Positions 16,275 to 25,190 of a stretch of DNA of 64,000 bases are shown one piece after another. This stretch comes from Candidatus Rubrivivax defluviihabitans (GTDB taxonomy: Bacteria; Pseudomonadota; Gammaproteobacteria; Burkholderiales; Burkholderiaceae_C), in NCBI GenBank assembly GCA_016709385.1, contig JADJMW010000008.1, forward strand, positions 1 through 64,000, written 5' to 3'. The translations under genes and the position numbers were made by a program. The notes below the pieces were generated by a model. It saw nothing but the letters and a program-made list of their open reading frames with translations. It ran no database searches and was not told the origin of the DNA. Within the stretch, counting starts at the first letter, position 1. Every line of letters starts with the position of its first letter.

Positions 16275-17714
16275 TCAGGTGTCCATCAGGTGGCGCAGCA
16301 TGGCGCGGCTGGCGTCCAGCCCGGCGCGTTCGTGCATGTCCTGCTGCAGCAGCGCGTTCATCTTCGGCTGCAGCCGCACGGCGGTGTCGAGTTCGGCGTC
16401 GTGGCCGGCCTGGTAGGCGCCGAGCTGGATGAGGTCGCGCGCCTTGTTCACGCGCGACAGCAACTGGCGCATGCGGCGTGCCGCGTGCAGATGTTCGCGC
16501 GGCGCCACGGCGGTCATCACGCGCGATATCGAGCGTTCCACGTCGATGGCCGGAAAGTGCCCGGCCTCGGCCAGTTCGCGCGACAGCACGATGTGGCCGT
16601 CCAGGATGCCGCGCGCGGCGTCGGCGATCGGGTCCTGCGGGTCGTCGCCCTCGCTGAGCACGGTGTAGAAGGCGGTGATCGAGCCCACGCCCTGCAGGCC
16701 GTTGCCGCTGCGTTCCACCAGCTGCGGCAGTTTGGCAAAGCAGCTCGGCGGGTAGCCCTTGGTGGCCGGCGGCTCGCCAATGGCCAGCGCGATCTCGCGC
16801 TGCGCCATGGCGTAACGCGTCAGGCTGTCCATCAGCAGCAGCACATGCCGGCCGCGGTCGCGGAAGTGCTCGGCAATGGCGGTGGCGTAACCCGCGCCCT
16901 GCATGCGCAGCAGCGGCGGTGCGTCGGCCGGGGCGGCGACGACGACGCTGCGCGCGCGACCCTCGGCTTCCAGGATGTCCTCGATGAATTCCTTGACCTC
17001 GCGCCCGCGCTCGCCGATCAGGCCCACGACGATGACGTCGGCCGCGGTGTAGCGCGCCATCATGCCCAGCAGCACGCTCTTGCCCACGCCGGTGCCGGCG
17101 AACAGGCCGATGCGCTGGCCGCGGCCCACGGTGAGCAAGGCGTTGATGGCGCGCACCCCGGTGTCCAGCGGGGTGCGCACGGGATCGCGGTCCATCGCGT
17201 TGATGGCGCGGCGCACCATGGGTTCGGCGTGCACGCCGGCGATCGGGCCCAGGCGGTCCAGCGGCTGGCCGTGCGAGTCCACCACGCGGCCGAGCAGGCC
17301 GTCGCCCATGGGCAGGTGCAGGCCGCGGTCCTCGCTGCGGCGCCAGGGGTGGTTCTCCACGCCCCAGCGTGGCGGCAGATGCGGTGCCGGGCGTGGCACG
17401 ACGCGCGCACCGCTGCTCAGGCCGTGCAGCTCGCCGGTGGGCATGAGGAAGGCGCGGTCGCCGCTGAAGCCCACCACCTCGGCCAGCACGGCGCCGCCCT
17501 GCGCCTGGCCTTCGGGGACGACCTCGCAGACCGAACCCACGGGCAGCCGGATGCCGGCCGCTTCCAGCACCAGGCCGGTCACGCGCAGCAGCGTCCCGGT
17601 CGATTCCAGCGGTTGCGGCAGCGAGGCGTAGTCCTGCACGTCGGCCAGCCAGCGCTGCCAGCGGCGGCCGCGCGCATGCAGCCGGTCATGCAGCGGGGTC
17701 TGCAGCGGCGTCAT
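16275..17714 (-). CDS. fliI: Flagellum-specific ATPase FliI
   Basis: A 479-residue ATPase related to F1-beta, which energises substrate unloading at the export gate. Walker A is GTGVGKS (residues 207-213), Walker B lies in RHVLLLMDSLTRYA, and the family signature GEPPATKGYPPS is present. The N-terminal ~30 residues bind FliH. The start is the ATG overlapping the fliH stop (ATGA); the frame runs open another 180 codons upstream but only as a shadow of fliH. Confidence 0.97.
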   Translation of the reverse strand: MTPLQTPLHDRLHARGRRWQRWLADVQDYASLPQPLESTGTLLRVTGLVLEAAGIRLPVGSVCEVVPEGQAQGGAVLAEVVGFSGDRAFLMPTGELHGLSSGARVVPRPAPHLPPRWGVENHPWRRSEDRGLHLPMGDGLLGRVVDSHGQPLDRLGPIAGVHAEPMVRRAINAMDRDPVRTPLDTGVRAINALLTVGRGQRIGLFAGTGVGKSVLLGMMARYTAADVIVVGLIGERGREVKEFIEDILEAEGRARSVVVAAPADAPPLLRMQGAGYATAIAEHFRDRGRHVLLLMDSLTRYAMAQREIALAIGEPPATKGYPPSCFAKLPQLVERSGNGLQGVGSITAFYTVLSEGDDPQDPIADAARGILDGHIVLSRELAEAGHFPAIDVERSISRVMTAVAPREHLHAARRMRQLLSRVNKARDLIQLGAYQAGHDAELDTAVRLQPKMNALLQQDMHERAGLDASRAMLRHLMDT

Positions 17715-18496
17715 GGATGCACCTCGTCCGGGGGGGTGGTATCGCCGCCGTCCAGGGGCTCGAGAGAACCCAGCGCCGCCGCGGCCTGGGCCCAACGGCT
17801 GGCGATGCGCGCGTCGATGGCGCCGACGTCGCTCTGCACCAGCACGCCACCGCGTTCGATGGCCGGGTTGGCCTGCAGCCGCGCGCCGCGGGCGGCCAGC
17901 GCTTCGGCCGCGCCTTCGGCCACCAGCGGCAGGTCGTGCGGATGCACCTGCACCGAGATGTGACGTGCGCTCAGCATCACCGCGTTGACGGCCTCGGCGG
18001 CCACCTGCGCCACCAGTTCGGGCCGCAGCTGCAGTTCGGTGCGCAGCACCTGGCGCGCCAGTTTCACGGCGGTCTGTGCCACCGCCCGTGCGGCTTCGGC
18101 GTCGAGGGCGTCGAACTGGCCGTCGAAGGCTTCGAGCAAGGCGCCGATCTGGGCCGTGGCCTGCTGGGCGAAGCTCTGCTTGAAACTCTCCAACGCCACC
18201 AGGCCGTCGCGGTAGCCTTCCTGGTAGCCGGTCTGGCGCGCCGCTGCCACGCGGGCCTGCCAATCTTCGGCAGTGGCCGGGACGGGCTCGGCCGCGCCGG
18301 CGTCGGCGCCGGCCGCCGCGGGCGCGCCGGGTGACCCGTGCGACCCCGGCACGGCGCCGCCGAAGGTGCCCGGCTGCCAGCTCGCGAAGTCCCCCAGTTC
18401 CTCGCGCGGGATGAAACGCGCGTAGGGCGAAGCCGGTCGGGCACCGGCGGGCGGCGGCACGTTGCGCCCGCTGCCTGGCTTAGACGAAGTCGCCAT
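17711..18496 (-). CDS. fliH: Flagellar assembly protein FliH
   Basis: A 261-residue regulator of FliI. The N-terminal ~75 residues are proline/glycine-rich with YARFIPREELGDFASW, an aromatic FliN-binding type segment. The middle has the helical GYQEGYRDGLVALESFKQSFAQQ with GxxxG-like spacing, and the C-terminal domain shows ELVAQVAAEAVNAV, HPHDLPLV and GGVLVQSDVGAIDARIASRW. The chosen ATG overlaps the end of fliG by 17 bases; an ATG five codons earlier is possible. It overlaps fliI by four bases. Confidence 0.93.
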   Translation of the reverse strand: MATSSKPGSGRNVPPPAGARPASPYARFIPREELGDFASWQPGTFGGAVPGSHGSPGAPAAAGADAGAAEPVPATAEDWQARVAAARQTGYQEGYRDGLVALESFKQSFAQQATAQIGALLEAFDGQFDALDAEAARAVAQTAVKLARQVLRTELQLRPELVAQVAAEAVNAVMLSARHISVQVHPHDLPLVAEGAAEALAARGARLQANPAIERGGVLVQSDVGAIDARIASRWAQAAAALGSLEPLDGGDTTPPDEVHP

Positions 18497-19487
18497 CGCC
18501 GCCCCCGGCAAGTACGATCTGCCCCTCGTCGGCCAGGCGCCGAACGATCTTCAGCATTTCTTTCTGCTCCGCCTCCACCTCCGACAGCCGCACCGGACCG
18601 CGCGATTCGAGGTCCTCGCGCAGTGTCTCGGCGGCGCGGCTGGACATGTTCCTGAAGATCTTCTCGCGCAGCGACGGCGTGGCCCCCTTCAACGCCACCA
18701 CCAGCGATTCGCTCTGCACTTCCTTCATCAGTGACTGGATGCCCTTGTCGTCGATCTTCTCCAGGTCGTCGAAGACGAACATGTTGTCCATGATCTTCTG
18801 CGCCAGGTCGTTGTCGGCCTCGCGCACGAAGTCGAGCACCGCGGTCTCGATGGCGCTGCCGAGCATGTTCAGGATCTCGGCCGCCGTCTTGGCCCCGCCC
18901 AGCGAGGCCTTGCGCGCGCCGCCGCCGCCGGCCAGCACCTGGCCCATGACCTCGTTCAGGTCGTGCAGCGCGGCGGGCTGGATGCCGTCGAGCGTGGCGA
19001 TGCGCACCATGACCTCGTTGCGCTGGCGTTCCCCGAACAGCTTGAGCACGGCGGCCGTCTGGTCGGCCTCCAGGTGCACCAGGATCGCGGCCACGATCTG
19101 CGGGTGCTCGTTGCGCATCAGTTCGGCTACCGCAGCCGGGTCCATCCAGCGCAGGTTGTCGATGCCGGCCACGCTGCTGCCGGCACCGATGCGGTCGATC
19201 AGCAGCGCGGCCTTGTCCTCGCCCAGGGCACGGCGCAGCACGCCGTTCACGTAGGCCTGGTTGTCGGGCACCAGCGCGCTGTCGTTGCCGGCGGTCTTCT
19301 CCAGGCGGTCCATCACCGCGTCGACGCGTTCGCGCGGCACCGCCTTCATGCGCGTGATGGTCTCGCCCAGCCGCTGCACCTCGCGGGGCGCCAGATGTTT
19401 GAAGACCTCGGCCGCCTGCTCCTCGCCCAGCGTCATGAGCAGGATGGCGGCGCTCTCCAGTCCTTCGTCTTCCTGCGCTGCGGACAC
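18480..19487 (-). CDS. fliG: Flagellar motor switch protein FliG
   Basis: A 335-residue rotor protein linking the MS ring (FliF) to FliM and the stators. It has the N-terminal ESAAILLMTLGEEQAAEVFKHL, the armadillo-like middle with the EHPQIVAAILVHL motif, and the C-terminal torque helix region with FVFDDLEKIDDKGIQSLM and LREKIFRNMSSRAAETLREDLE. The charged residues that meet MotA are in that last segment. It lies 25 bases downstream of fliF. Confidence 0.98.
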   Translation of the reverse strand: MSAAQEDEGLESAAILLMTLGEEQAAEVFKHLAPREVQRLGETITRMKAVPRERVDAVMDRLEKTAGNDSALVPDNQAYVNGVLRRALGEDKAALLIDRIGAGSSVAGIDNLRWMDPAAVAELMRNEHPQIVAAILVHLEADQTAAVLKLFGERQRNEVMVRIATLDGIQPAALHDLNEVMGQVLAGGGGARKASLGGAKTAAEILNMLGSAIETAVLDFVREADNDLAQKIMDNMFVFDDLEKIDDKGIQSLMKEVQSESLVVALKGATPSLREKIFRNMSSRAAETLREDLESRGPVRLSEVEAEQKEMLKIVRRLADEGQIVLAGGGDGDFV

Positions 19488-19512
19488 CGGGGTCGTTCCT
19501 CTGCGGTCTCGT

Positions 19513-21216
19513 TCAGGCGGGTTCGCCGTTGACCCAGCCGCGCACCACCTGTGCCATGGCCGCCGGGTTCTGGCGTGCCAGCGCGCGCGCGGCCTCGATG
19601 CGGTCGGCCTGAGCCGAGGCGACCTGCGCCGGGGCGGCCAGCGCCGGCAACGCGCCGCCCGGCGCGGGCAGGGCCGGGTTGCCGCCCACCACTTCGTCGA
19701 TGCGGCTGCCCGGTGCGGGCGGCGGCGGCGCCAGCACCGCCGTCACCGCGGGCCGCACCAGGCTGAAGACGATTACCAGCGCCACCAGCGCCAGCGCCCC
19801 GGGGGCCGCCGCCGAGCGCAGCAGGTCCATCAGCCAGGGCTGCTGCCAGACCGGCGCTTCGACGGCCTCGGGCACGGTTTCGACGCGGAACGGCGCGTTG
19901 ATCACCTTGACCACGTCGCCACGCTGGGCGTCGAAGCCAATGCCTTGCTGCACCAGCGCCGTGAGTTGTCCGATCTCGGTCTCGCTGAGCGGGGTCGACA
20001 CCGACTTGCCCTTGGGGTCCACGCTGGTGCGATGGTTCACGACCACGGCGGCGCTGAGGCGACGCACCGAGCCGGCGGCGTTGCGCGTCACGGTCACGGT
20101 CTTGTCGACCTCGAAGCGGGTCGCGGCTTCGCGGCGTGCGGCGGCGGCGGCCGCTGCGCCGGGCGCGCCCTGCAGCGGCTGCGCGGCGCCGTTGACGGGT
20201 GCGGTGGCCGGCGTTGGCGGCTGGTTGCTGGTGGCCCCGGGCACGCCGCCGGTGGTATTGACCCCCGGTTGGGTGGACTCCTCGCTGCGCTGCTCGCGCA
20301 CCGCGGCAACGGCGTCGCCGCCCTGGTTGGGGCGGTAGGCCTCGGCGGTCTGCATGACCTGCGAGAAGTCGATGTCGGCGCTGACGCTGGCGCGCACGTT
20401 GTCGCGGCCGACCACCGGCTCCAGCAGTGCCAGCACCCGCGTCAGGTGGCCGGCCTCGACCTCGCGGCGGTATTGCAGCTGCTGCGAGTCGAGGCCCTGC
20501 GCCGTTTCGTCGTCGCCGGGTGCGGACAGCAGCGCGCCGCTGCTGTCGACCACGCTCACGGCGCGGGCGCTGAGTTCGGGCACGCTGCCGGAGACCACGC
20601 GCACGATGCCGGCGATCTGGTTGCGGTCCAGCGTGCGCCCGTTGTGCAACGTCAGCACCACCGAAGCCGAAGGTTTCTGCTGTTCGCGGAAGAAGCCGTT
20701 CATCTGCGGCAGCGCCAGGTGCACGCGCGCCGAGCGCACCGACTCCAGCGACTGGATCGTGGTGGTGAGCTCGCCCTCGATGGCACGCTGCATCTTCATG
20801 CGTTCCTGGCCCTGGGTCTGGCCGAAGCTGTTCTTGTCCAGCAGCTCGTAGCCGGCGGCGGCACCGGCGCCGCCGCTGGGCAGGCCGGCGGCGGCCAGCT
20901 TCATGCGCAGTTCGTGCACGCGCGAGGCCGGCACCAGCAGGGCGGCGCCGCCGTCGGCGAAGCGGTAGGGCACGTTCAGTTGCGTCAGGCGGTCGATGAC
21001 CTGGCCGCCGTCCTTTTCCGAGAGATTGGGAAACAGCACCCGCCACTCGCCGTCCCGCGCACCGGCCCACAGCGCCACCAGCACCACGGCCAGCGCCGCC
21101 AGGCCCAGCAATGCCAAGGTCTGCGTGCGTGCCGGCAGCGCCCGCCAGCGGGCAGCCACGCCTGGCGCAGCGGGGACGAGCGGGGTGGGGACGGTCTGCG
21201 TGACGGCGTTGTCCAT
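19513..21216 (-). CDS. fliF: Flagellar MS-ring protein FliF
   Basis: A 567-residue inner-membrane protein that forms the MS ring. Two transmembrane helices flank a large periplasmic part (near residues 34-52 and 475-492). Ring-building motifs are VLFPNLSEKDGGQVIDRL, GYELLDKNSFGQTQGQERMKMQRAIEGELT and ARVHLALPQ. A low-complexity stretch at about 320-360 is alanine/proline-rich. The extreme C terminus (AQVVRGWVN) is the FliG-binding tail. It is the first gene of fliFGHIJK and is divergent from fliE. Confidence 0.98.
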   Translation of the reverse strand: MDNAVTQTVPTPLVPAAPGVAARWRALPARTQTLALLGLAALAVVLVALWAGARDGEWRVLFPNLSEKDGGQVIDRLTQLNVPYRFADGGAALLVPASRVHELRMKLAAAGLPSGGAGAAAGYELLDKNSFGQTQGQERMKMQRAIEGELTTTIQSLESVRSARVHLALPQMNGFFREQQKPSASVVLTLHNGRTLDRNQIAGIVRVVSGSVPELSARAVSVVDSSGALLSAPGDDETAQGLDSQQLQYRREVEAGHLTRVLALLEPVVGRDNVRASVSADIDFSQVMQTAEAYRPNQGGDAVAAVREQRSEESTQPGVNTTGGVPGATSNQPPTPATAPVNGAAQPLQGAPGAAAAAAARREAATRFEVDKTVTVTRNAAGSVRRLSAAVVVNHRTSVDPKGKSVSTPLSETEIGQLTALVQQGIGFDAQRGDVVKVINAPFRVETVPEAVEAPVWQQPWLMDLLRSAAAPGALALVALVIVFSLVRPAVTAVLAPPPPAPGSRIDEVVGGNPALPAPGGALPALAAPAQVASAQADRIEAARALARQNPAAMAQVVRGWVNGEPA

Positions 21217-21349
21217 GAGGCGGCTGCGGATCTTCCGGGGTTGGCCGCATTGTTCGTGGCGCGCCGACGCGACGTGGCGCGAGAAAGGCGACGAAGACTC
21301 GCCTGTTCACGCCATCGGGTGCACCGGGCGGGCCTACAGTGGCGGCGTC

Positions 21350-21679
21350 ATGTCGGACCTTCGGCTGCAACCCTTCGACTTCCAGCAGGCGCTGGCCCGC
21401 GCCGGGCTGCGCGCCGACGGCACGCCGCGCGCCCAGGCGGCACCCGCCGTGCCCGGCGGTGACTTCCGCTCCGCCATGGCCGACGCGCTGAAGAGCGTGA
21501 GCCAGACGCAGTTCCAGGCGCAACGCCTGCAGCGTGAGCTGAGCCTGGACAACCCGGCGGTGAGCCTGGAGGAAACGATGCTGGCGATGCAGAAGTCGCA
21601 GCTCGGCTTCCAGGCCACGCTGCAGGTGCGCAACCGGCTGGTGTCGGCCTACAGCGAGATCATGAACATGCAGGTTTGA
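21350..21679 (+). CDS. fliE: Flagellar hook-basal body complex protein FliE
   Basis: A 109-residue adaptor between the MS ring and the proximal rod. The C-terminal half carries the family pattern DNPAVSLEETMLAMQKSQLGFQATLQVRNRLVSAYSEIMNMQV. The ATG used starts MSDLRLQPFDF; upstream codons are not FliE-like. It is transcribed away from fliF across 133 bases. Within that gap one GG-N10-GC pair (21276-21289) has the spacing of a sigma-54 promoter facing fliE, but its -12 element fits poorly, so I do not call it. Confidence 0.96.
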   Translation: MSDLRLQPFDFQQALARAGLRADGTPRAQAAPAVPGGDFRSAMADALKSVSQTQFQAQRLQRELSLDNPAVSLEETMLAMQKSQLGFQATLQVRNRLVSAYSEIMNMQV

Positions 21680-21807
21680 CCGGCTCGGCGCCGGTGCGCC
21701 GCATGCCGTGCGCCCGGGACGGCTGGGCCGCCGTTGTGCCGCGGGTGATAAAGTCCCGGCCGGTCGCTGCGACAGCGGCGGCACCCAACCGGAGGACTGC
21801 ACCCATC

Positions 21808-21999
21808 ATGAAACCGTTCCTTTTCGTTCTCGCTTGCGGCCTGCTTGCGGCCTGCAGCAGCACCGAGGTCGTGGCCCCGACGATGAATGTCTCCCTGGGT
21901 CAGCAGCTCATCGACCTGAAGAAGGCCAAGGACTCGGGCGCGCTCTCCGAGAAGGAATGGGAGCAGCAGAAGAAGATGCTGATCGATTCGGTACGCTGA
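21808..21999 (+). CDS. Small lipoprotein with a SHOCT-like C terminus
   Basis: A 63-residue protein with a signal peptide ending in the lipobox LAAC (MKPFLFVLACGLLAAC), so it should be lipid-anchored after cleavage before the cysteine. The last ~28 residues (LIDLKKAKDSGALSEKEWEQQKKMLI) resemble the short C-terminal SHOCT helix pair. A ribosome site (GGAGGA) precedes the ATG. Function unknown. It lies 12 bases before a second lipoprotein gene of the same plan, between fliE and the c-di-GMP gene. Confidence 0.75.
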   Translation: MKPFLFVLACGLLAACSSTEVVAPTMNVSLGQQLIDLKKAKDSGALSEKEWEQQKKMLIDSVR

Positions 22000-22011
22000 G
22001 GAGCCCGCGCC

Positions 22012-22230
22012 ATGAACACCCCCCGCACAGTGCTGCACGCCGTCGTGCTCGCCGTGGCCCTGGCCGGCCTGGCCGGCTGCGGTTCCGACCCCAAGATCAC
22101 GGTCTCCGGCACCACGTCCGTCTCCAAGGGCACCGAGCTGGCCGACCTGCAGGCGGCGCTCGCGGCCGCCGCCATCAGCCAGGCCGAATACGACAAGCTG
22201 CGCGCCATCATCCTGAAGCGGCCGAACTGA
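22012..22230 (+). CDS. Small lipoprotein with a SHOCT-like C terminus (second of a pair)
   Basis: A 72-residue protein with lipobox LAGC after a hydrophobic signal (AVVLAVALAGLAGC). Its C terminus (LADLQAALAAAAISQAEYDKLRAIIL) has the same helix-turn-helix plan as its upstream neighbour. The pair probably share a promoter and arose by duplication, although the middle parts differ. Function unknown; the flagellar surroundings may be coincidence. Confidence 0.75.
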   Translation: MNTPRTVLHAVVLAVALAGLAGCGSDPKITVSGTTSVSKGTELADLQAALAAAAISQAEYDKLRAIILKRPN

Positions 22231-22264
22231 CGCCGCCCCTGCTGCGGCAGTCCCGGAGCCGCCG

Positions 22265-24253
22265 TCAGCAGGCGGCCGCCATGTCCTTGGCTGCGACCTG
22301 GGCCGCCGAGGCGGCGGCCGGCCTGACGTGCTGCAGGCGCTCGCGCGGCTGGGGGCGGCCGAGCAGGAAGCCCTGCAGTTCGTCGCAGCCATGCCGCGTC
22401 AACGCCTGGCGCTGGGCTTCGGTTTCCACGCCTTCGGCGTTGACACGGATGGCCAGCGAGTGCGCCAGCGTGACGATCGAATGCACGATGGCGTCGACCT
22501 TGCCGTCGCCGCCCAGCCCGAGCGTGAAGGCGCGGTCGATCTTGAGCTTGTCGAACGGGAAGCGCCACAGGTAGGCCAGGCTCGAATAGCCGGTGCCGAA
22601 ATCGTCCATGGCGATGCGCACACCCAGTTCGTGCAGCGCGCGCAGCGACTGCAGCACCTGGTCGGTGTGGCTCATCAGCAGCGACTCGGTGATCTCCAGT
22701 TCCAGCCGCTGCGGCGCCAGTCCCGATGCGGCGAGGGCGGCGCGAACTTCCTCGACGATGGCGCCCTCGCGCCTGAACTGGGCCGTCGACAGGTTGACCG
22801 CCACGGACAGCGCCGCCGGCCAGCGCGCAGCCTCGCGACAGGCGCTGTGCAGTACCCAGTGGCCCAGCGCCTCGATCTGCCCGGTTTCCTCGGCCAACGG
22901 AATGAAGTCGCCCGGTGGCACCATGCCACGTTCGGCGTGCGGCCAGCGCGCCAGGGCCTCGTAGCCGATCAGCTGCCCGCCCCGGGCGCCGAAGACGGGC
23001 TGGAAATGCAGTTCCAGGGCCTGCCGCGCCAGGGCGTCGCGCAGGTCCTGGGCCAGCGTGCGACGCTCCTGCAGGGCGCGGTCGAGCGCGGCATCGTAGA
23101 AGCTCCATGCGCCATGGCCACAGGCCTTGGCGCGCTGCAGCGCCAGTTCCGCGTTGTGCAGCAGTTCATCGGCGTTGTTGCCGTCGACGCCGTGGATCGC
23201 CGCGCCCACGCTGGCCGTGGCGACGAGCCGGCCGCTGACGCTGGCCAGCGCATGGGGCTGCTCCAGGCTGGACACGATGCGCTGTGCCAGCGCCTTCACG
23301 GCCGCGCTGTCGGTTACTTCGCACTGCAGCACCGCAAAACGGTCGCCGGCCAGCCGGGCCAGCAGGTCGGCACCGCGCAGCACGCCGCGCAGCCGCTCGG
23401 CCACCTGCCGCAAGAGGTGGTCGCCGGCGGTGCGGCCGTGGGCGTCGTTGACGTCGCTGAAGCGGTCGAGGTCGATGCACAGCACCGCCAGCCCCGGCGC
23501 GCCGGGCGTCCGGTCCAGGCAGCTGCCGGCCAGCGCCTCGCGGAAGCTGGCGGCGTTCAGCGCGCCGGTCAGTACGTCGTGGCGCGAGAGGAACTGCACC
23601 CGCTTTTCGGTGTCGCGCTCGCGGCGCGCCTGCGCACGCCACAGCAGCGCCCCGGCCAGGAAGGCCAGGGCCAGCGCCGTGCTCGCGGTCAGCGCGGCGC
23701 GGCGGAACGAAGCCGCCGTGGTGGCTGCCACGTCGGTCTGGTCCAGGTAGACCTCGACCACGCCGATGATCTGCTTGCCATGGCGCACCGGTACATGGGC
23801 TTCGCTGTACACGTCGGGGTGGCCGGCGGTGCTGCCGCGGTGCAGCTTGATGCGGACCGTGCCCTGGCTCGCGGCCGCGGCCGCGCCCGCCTGGTCGGCT
23901 TCTGCGATGTCCTCGGGCCGCGGCGCGGTGGCCACCGACTCCGACACCACCAGCAGGCGGCCGCCGGTGTCGTAGAGCTTGAAGCGGAACAGGCCGGCCG
24001 TGCCGCGCAGGCTGGTCAGGCGATCCTGGGCCTGGGTCGAGGGCAGGTCGCCGGCGAAGACGAGGTCGATGTCGGGCACATGGACGGCCATGTGCCGGGC
24101 CCACGCGAGTGCGGCGCGCTCGGCGTCGGCGGCCAGGTGGTGGTCGGCCTGGCGGTCGATGGCCAGCGTGACGCCGGCCACGGCGAGCAGGGCGCCCAGC
24201 AGGACGGCCGTCCATGCGGCGGGGCGAAACCGCGCCAGTCCGAGGTTCAGCAT
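22265..24253 (-). CDS. Membrane GGDEF-EAL protein, probable c-di-GMP phosphodiesterase
   Basis: A 662-residue protein with two transmembrane helices (about 13-33 and 188-206) around a periplasmic sensor domain, then a GGDEF domain (about 220-390) and an EAL domain (about 405-650). The cyclase signature is degenerate: AGDRF at 302-306 replaces GGDEF, so synthesis of c-di-GMP is unlikely. The EAL side looks intact: EAL 432-434, NLS, ELEITES, DDFGTG 550-555, KID 571-573, EGVE 607-610. It should therefore degrade c-di-GMP, with the GGDEF part perhaps binding GTP as a regulator. It overlaps the pseudopilin gene by seven bases and ends the ycgR-pilin string. Confidence 0.92.
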   Translation of the reverse strand: MLNLGLARFRPAAWTAVLLGALLAVAGVTLAIDRQADHHLAADAERAALAWARHMAVHVPDIDLVFAGDLPSTQAQDRLTSLRGTAGLFRFKLYDTGGRLLVVSESVATAPRPEDIAEADQAGAAAAASQGTVRIKLHRGSTAGHPDVYSEAHVPVRHGKQIIGVVEVYLDQTDVAATTAASFRRAALTASTALALAFLAGALLWRAQARRERDTEKRVQFLSRHDVLTGALNAASFREALAGSCLDRTPGAPGLAVLCIDLDRFSDVNDAHGRTAGDHLLRQVAERLRGVLRGADLLARLAGDRFAVLQCEVTDSAAVKALAQRIVSSLEQPHALASVSGRLVATASVGAAIHGVDGNNADELLHNAELALQRAKACGHGAWSFYDAALDRALQERRTLAQDLRDALARQALELHFQPVFGARGGQLIGYEALARWPHAERGMVPPGDFIPLAEETGQIEALGHWVLHSACREAARWPAALSVAVNLSTAQFRREGAIVEEVRAALAASGLAPQRLELEITESLLMSHTDQVLQSLRALHELGVRIAMDDFGTGYSSLAYLWRFPFDKLKIDRAFTLGLGGDGKVDAIVHSIVTLAHSLAIRVNAEGVETEAQRQALTRHGCDELQGFLLGRPQPRERLQHVRPAAASAAQVAAKDMAAAC

Positions 24254-24765
24254 GGCGGGTATCCTCTGGCGGCAGAAGCCTCGTCGGCGCCTTCGCTGCA
24301 GATGCGCGTGCGGCCCAGGGGCGTCATGGTCACGCGCAGCCGTTCGCCGCGGCGGCCCTCCAACCGCGCCGGGTGGATGTCGGCCTCGCCGCCCGGATGC
24401 AGCTGCAGGGAAAAGGATTCGAGCAGGCGCACCCCGGGGTGGTCGGATGCCCGCACCGTCTTCAGCTGGCAGGCCTGTGCTGCCGCGCATCCGCAGCCGG
24501 GTGCGTTGGCCACGCTCCAGCACCAGTCGGTGCCGTCGCGTGCCTGCACGTGCAGCGAACGGCCGAGCCGGGCGGCCTCGAAGCGGGCCTCGGCAATGTC
24601 GGCAGCCAGCCCTTCGGCCGCCCCGGCCAGACGGGCGCGGTCGACGCGCTGGCCCAGCGAAGGCAGCGCCAGCGTGCCCAGCACGGCCATCACCGCCAGC
24701 GTGACGACCAGTTCGAGCAATGTGAAGCCGGAAAGTGCGGGGTACTTCAAGCTGGCCACCTTCAA
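24247..24765 (-). CDS. Type IV pseudopilin, FimT/GspH-like
   Basis: A protein of about 172 residues with the class III leader and cleavage pattern G-FTLLE (SGFTLLELVVTLAVMAVLGTLALPSL), followed by a GspH/FimT-like body with a cysteine pair region (CSVANAPGCGCAAAQAC-like; actual order WCWSVANAPGCGC then QAC). Such minor pilins prime or decorate type IV pili. No ATG exists in a suitable place. I use a TTG whose codon overlaps the stop of the upstream pilin gene (TTGA); a GTG six bases later is also possible. It overlaps the GGDEF-EAL gene downstream. Confidence 0.8.
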   Translation of the reverse strand: MKVASLKYPALSGFTLLELVVTLAVMAVLGTLALPSLGQRVDRARLAGAAEGLAADIAEARFEAARLGRSLHVQARDGTDWCWSVANAPGCGCAAAQACQLKTVRASDHPGVRLLESFSLQLHPGGEADIHPARLEGRRGERLRVTMTPLGRTRICSEGADEASAARGYPPC

Positions 24766-25190
24766 CGCCGCCAGCAACGGGCAGAAGGCCCCGGTGTCGA
24801 AAAACCCTGCACCACGTCGAGCGTGAGCTCGCTGCACTCGCGGTCGTCGGCCTGCGGTCCGCCAGCGCGCGCGGTGGCGGTGGCGCGGTAGCCGTCGGGG
24901 CCGTTGGGCGCCATCGACACGGTGTAGCGCCCCTCGGGGCTGACCGCGCCCACGCCGCGCAACACGCCGAGTTGTGCGGCGTACAGGCCGTGCGCCGAGC
25001 GGTGCTGTTCCTGCGCCGCCTGCAGGCGCGTCAGCGCCGCCACGGCGTCCACGCGGCCGGCATGGAGCAGGTGGCCACGGTACGAGGGCAGCGCCACGGC
25101 GGCCAGCACCGCGACCACGCCGGCTGCGATGCACAACTCGACCAGCGTGAAACCGCTGGGTCGGCCCGGCTTCGACCGTTTCGCGTTCAT
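24762..25190 (-). CDS. Type IV pilin-like protein, PilE family
   Basis: A 142-residue pilin with a short positively charged leader and G-FTLVE cleavage site (MNAKRSKPGRPSGFTLVEL), the usual N-terminal hydrophobic helix (CIAAGVVAVLAAVALPSY), and a PilE-like globular part with ARAGGPQADDRECSELTLD. Two cysteines near the C terminus (RECSEL and SARCW) could form the D-region disulfide. Its ATG overlaps the ycgR stop (ATGA). PilE-type minor pilins usually sit in fimT-pilVWXY1E clusters; here only two pilin genes occur and they lie in a flagellar operon. Confidence 0.88.
   Translation of the reverse strand: MNAKRSKPGRPSGFTLVELCIAAGVVAVLAAVALPSYRGHLLHAGRVDAVAALTRLQAAQEQHRSAHGLYAAQLGVLRGVGAVSPEGRYTVSMAPNGPDGYRATATARAGGPQADDRECSELTLDVVQGFSTPGPSARCWRR

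Noticed and set aside
21276..21289. Possible sigma-54 promoter before fliE
   Set aside because: The GG-N10-GC spacing fits, but the -12 side lacks the TTGC pattern; too weak to list as a feature.
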